A DNA stretch of 64,000 nt, taken from Candidatus Melainabacteria bacterium (lineage in GTDB: Bacteria; Cyanobacteriota; Vampirovibrionia; Obscuribacterales; Obscuribacteraceae). The translations under genes and the position numbers were made by a program. The stretch is taken from the NCBI GenBank assembly GCA_003963305.1, contig RXJR01000022.1, forward strand, positions 124,001-188,000, in the 5' to 3' direction. The notes below the pieces were generated by a model. The model was not told the origin of the DNA and ran no database searches. It was given only the letters and a program-made list of their open reading frames with translations. Below are positions 63,302 through 64,000 of this stretch, one piece after another (the stretch's first letter is position 1; the number at the start of each line of letters is the position of its first letter).

Positions 63302-64000
63302 CTATCGGAACAGACCGGCAAGAGCGGGATTGCTACGAAGGTTGTTGTCGATGACCAGTTCTTCATTGCGACGCAGTTCATTGCGATTTCCGTTTGCAGC
63401 TCGCAATTGCTTGGCGACGCTGCTCAATTCTGCCTGACTTGCATCGTATCGCTGTCCCTTGTGCGCTTCAGCGATGAGGCGCTCGGCAGCATGCCAGTAG
63501 CCTTCGCCAGACCTTACTTTCAATGCATCATGGACATTTGGGGGCAAATCACCGCCTGCTGGTCCGCGCTGTGGACCGACAACCTCAGGACGAGCCTGTG
63601 GCTGAGCGACTGGACGAGTTGGTTCGATACCGCCGCGACGAAGTGCATTGTCGCTCAGATTGTGCTGATGTGCCTGATCGATCAATTCGGCTGCAGTAAG
63701 ATCCTTCTTGGAGAACCAACCATCTCGAGACAGCCCCTTGATGTAATCCAATGTGTGGCGATCCTTCGGACTGAGAGCAGGATCCTTCAGCTCCTGGTCG
63801 ATACGTGCACTGGATATGCCACCATCTGGACTGGCAAGACGTTGATAGAGGCTCTGTCTGCCCATCGGCTTTTCAAACAGGTGAGCAAAATCTTCCTGCC
63901 TTCCACGGCTTACATCGTCAAGTCTTGTACGTTCAGGTCTGCTGGACAATCTATCCCAATTGGTACCAGAATCGGCCGCTAGTTTCTGCAGATCGGCTTT
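63302..64000 (-). CDS. C-terminal part of a protein with LysM-like end module
   Basis: The frame has no stop up to the window edge at 64000, so the N-terminus is missing. A TTG at 63949 looks internal, because the upstream codons continue (KLAADSGTNWDRL). Visible parts: a hydrophilic region with two EF-hand-like but degenerate segments (LASPDGGISSARIDQEL, LSRDGWFSKKDLTAAEL), a Pro/Gln-rich linker and a C-terminal module (VRSGEGYWHAAERLIAEA ... NEELVIDNN). That module parallels the end of the protein at 48982 and resembles a LysM fold pattern. Function unknown. Confidence 0.7.
   Translation of the reverse strand, partial: KADLQKLAADSGTNWDRLSSRPERTRLDDVSRGRQEDFAHLFEKPMGRQSLYQRLASPDGGISSARIDQELKDPALSPKDRHTLDYIKGLSRDGWFSKKDLTAAELIDQAHQHNLSDNALRRGGIEPTRPVAQPQARPEVVGPQRGPAGGDLPPNVHDALKVRSGEGYWHAAERLIAEAHKGQRYDASQAELSSVAKQLRAANGNRNELRRNEELVIDNNLRSNPALAGLFR

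Overview
The window reads as a chromosomal segment of a Gram-negative-type (diderm) bacterium related to Cyanobacteria but without any visible photosynthesis gene. The best guess is a Vampirovibrionia (Melainabacteria) genome of the Obscuribacterales kind; this is inference from gene content. Pointers to the cyanobacterial side are an OpcA gene beside zwf, a DUF3370 protein, a three-POTRA Omp85/BamA and an LptD-like protein with a long Pro/Ala-rich N-terminus. LpxC, LpxD, BamA, Skp/OmpH and LptD together show an LPS-bearing outer membrane. Secreted TPR proteins and PAS histidine kinases are abundant. I found no rRNA, tRNA, insertion sequence, phage gene or CRISPR array.

Layout. 1-3.3 kb: the 3' end of an unknown gene, a Tat-exported Fe/Mn superoxide dismutase, an ACT-domain malic enzyme and a small coiled-coil protein. 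3.3-13.3 kb (all minus strand): a WecA/MraY-family transferase, glyA, recO, a PAS histidine kinase, then a compact oxidative pentose-phosphate operon in the order zwf-opcA-pgl-gnd. 13.5-17 kb: a DUF2945-like protein, membrane proteins including a CPBP-type protease, and a ribbon-helix-helix protein. 17.3-19 kb: selD-yedF (selenium metabolism), followed by a probable 47-residue membrane peptide gene. 19.6-22.3 kb: an Fe-ADH / SCP2-like / PfkB sugar kinase operon. 22.6-27.1 kb: lptD-like, ROK kinase and TPR genes, overlapping or nearly touching. 27.1-33.2 kb: an envelope operon bamA-skp-lpxD-lpxC-DUF3370. 33.5-39.9 kb: aldehyde dehydrogenase, periplasmic thioredoxin, tmk and several secreted proteins of unknown role. 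40-47.4 kb: two paralogous membrane histidine kinases enclosing a GH43 glycosidase, a histidine acid phosphatase and a TPR protein.

47.4-64 kb is the least ordinary part. It holds two paralogous, signal-peptide-bearing polytopic proteins with a TrbL/VirB6-like core and Gly-rich linkers. One of them runs on for about 1100 residues with YD-like repeats and an internal duplication. Next to them lie a roughly 1300-residue protein with annexin-like repeats, a tandem 12-residue repeat and a LysM-like C-terminus, a second (cut by the window edge) protein with the same C-terminal module, and two overlapping genes for single-TM TPR-like proteins. I propose this as a candidate uncharacterised envelope or secretion locus. 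The proposal rests on by-eye family resemblance, and no ATPase of a known secretion system lies inside the window.
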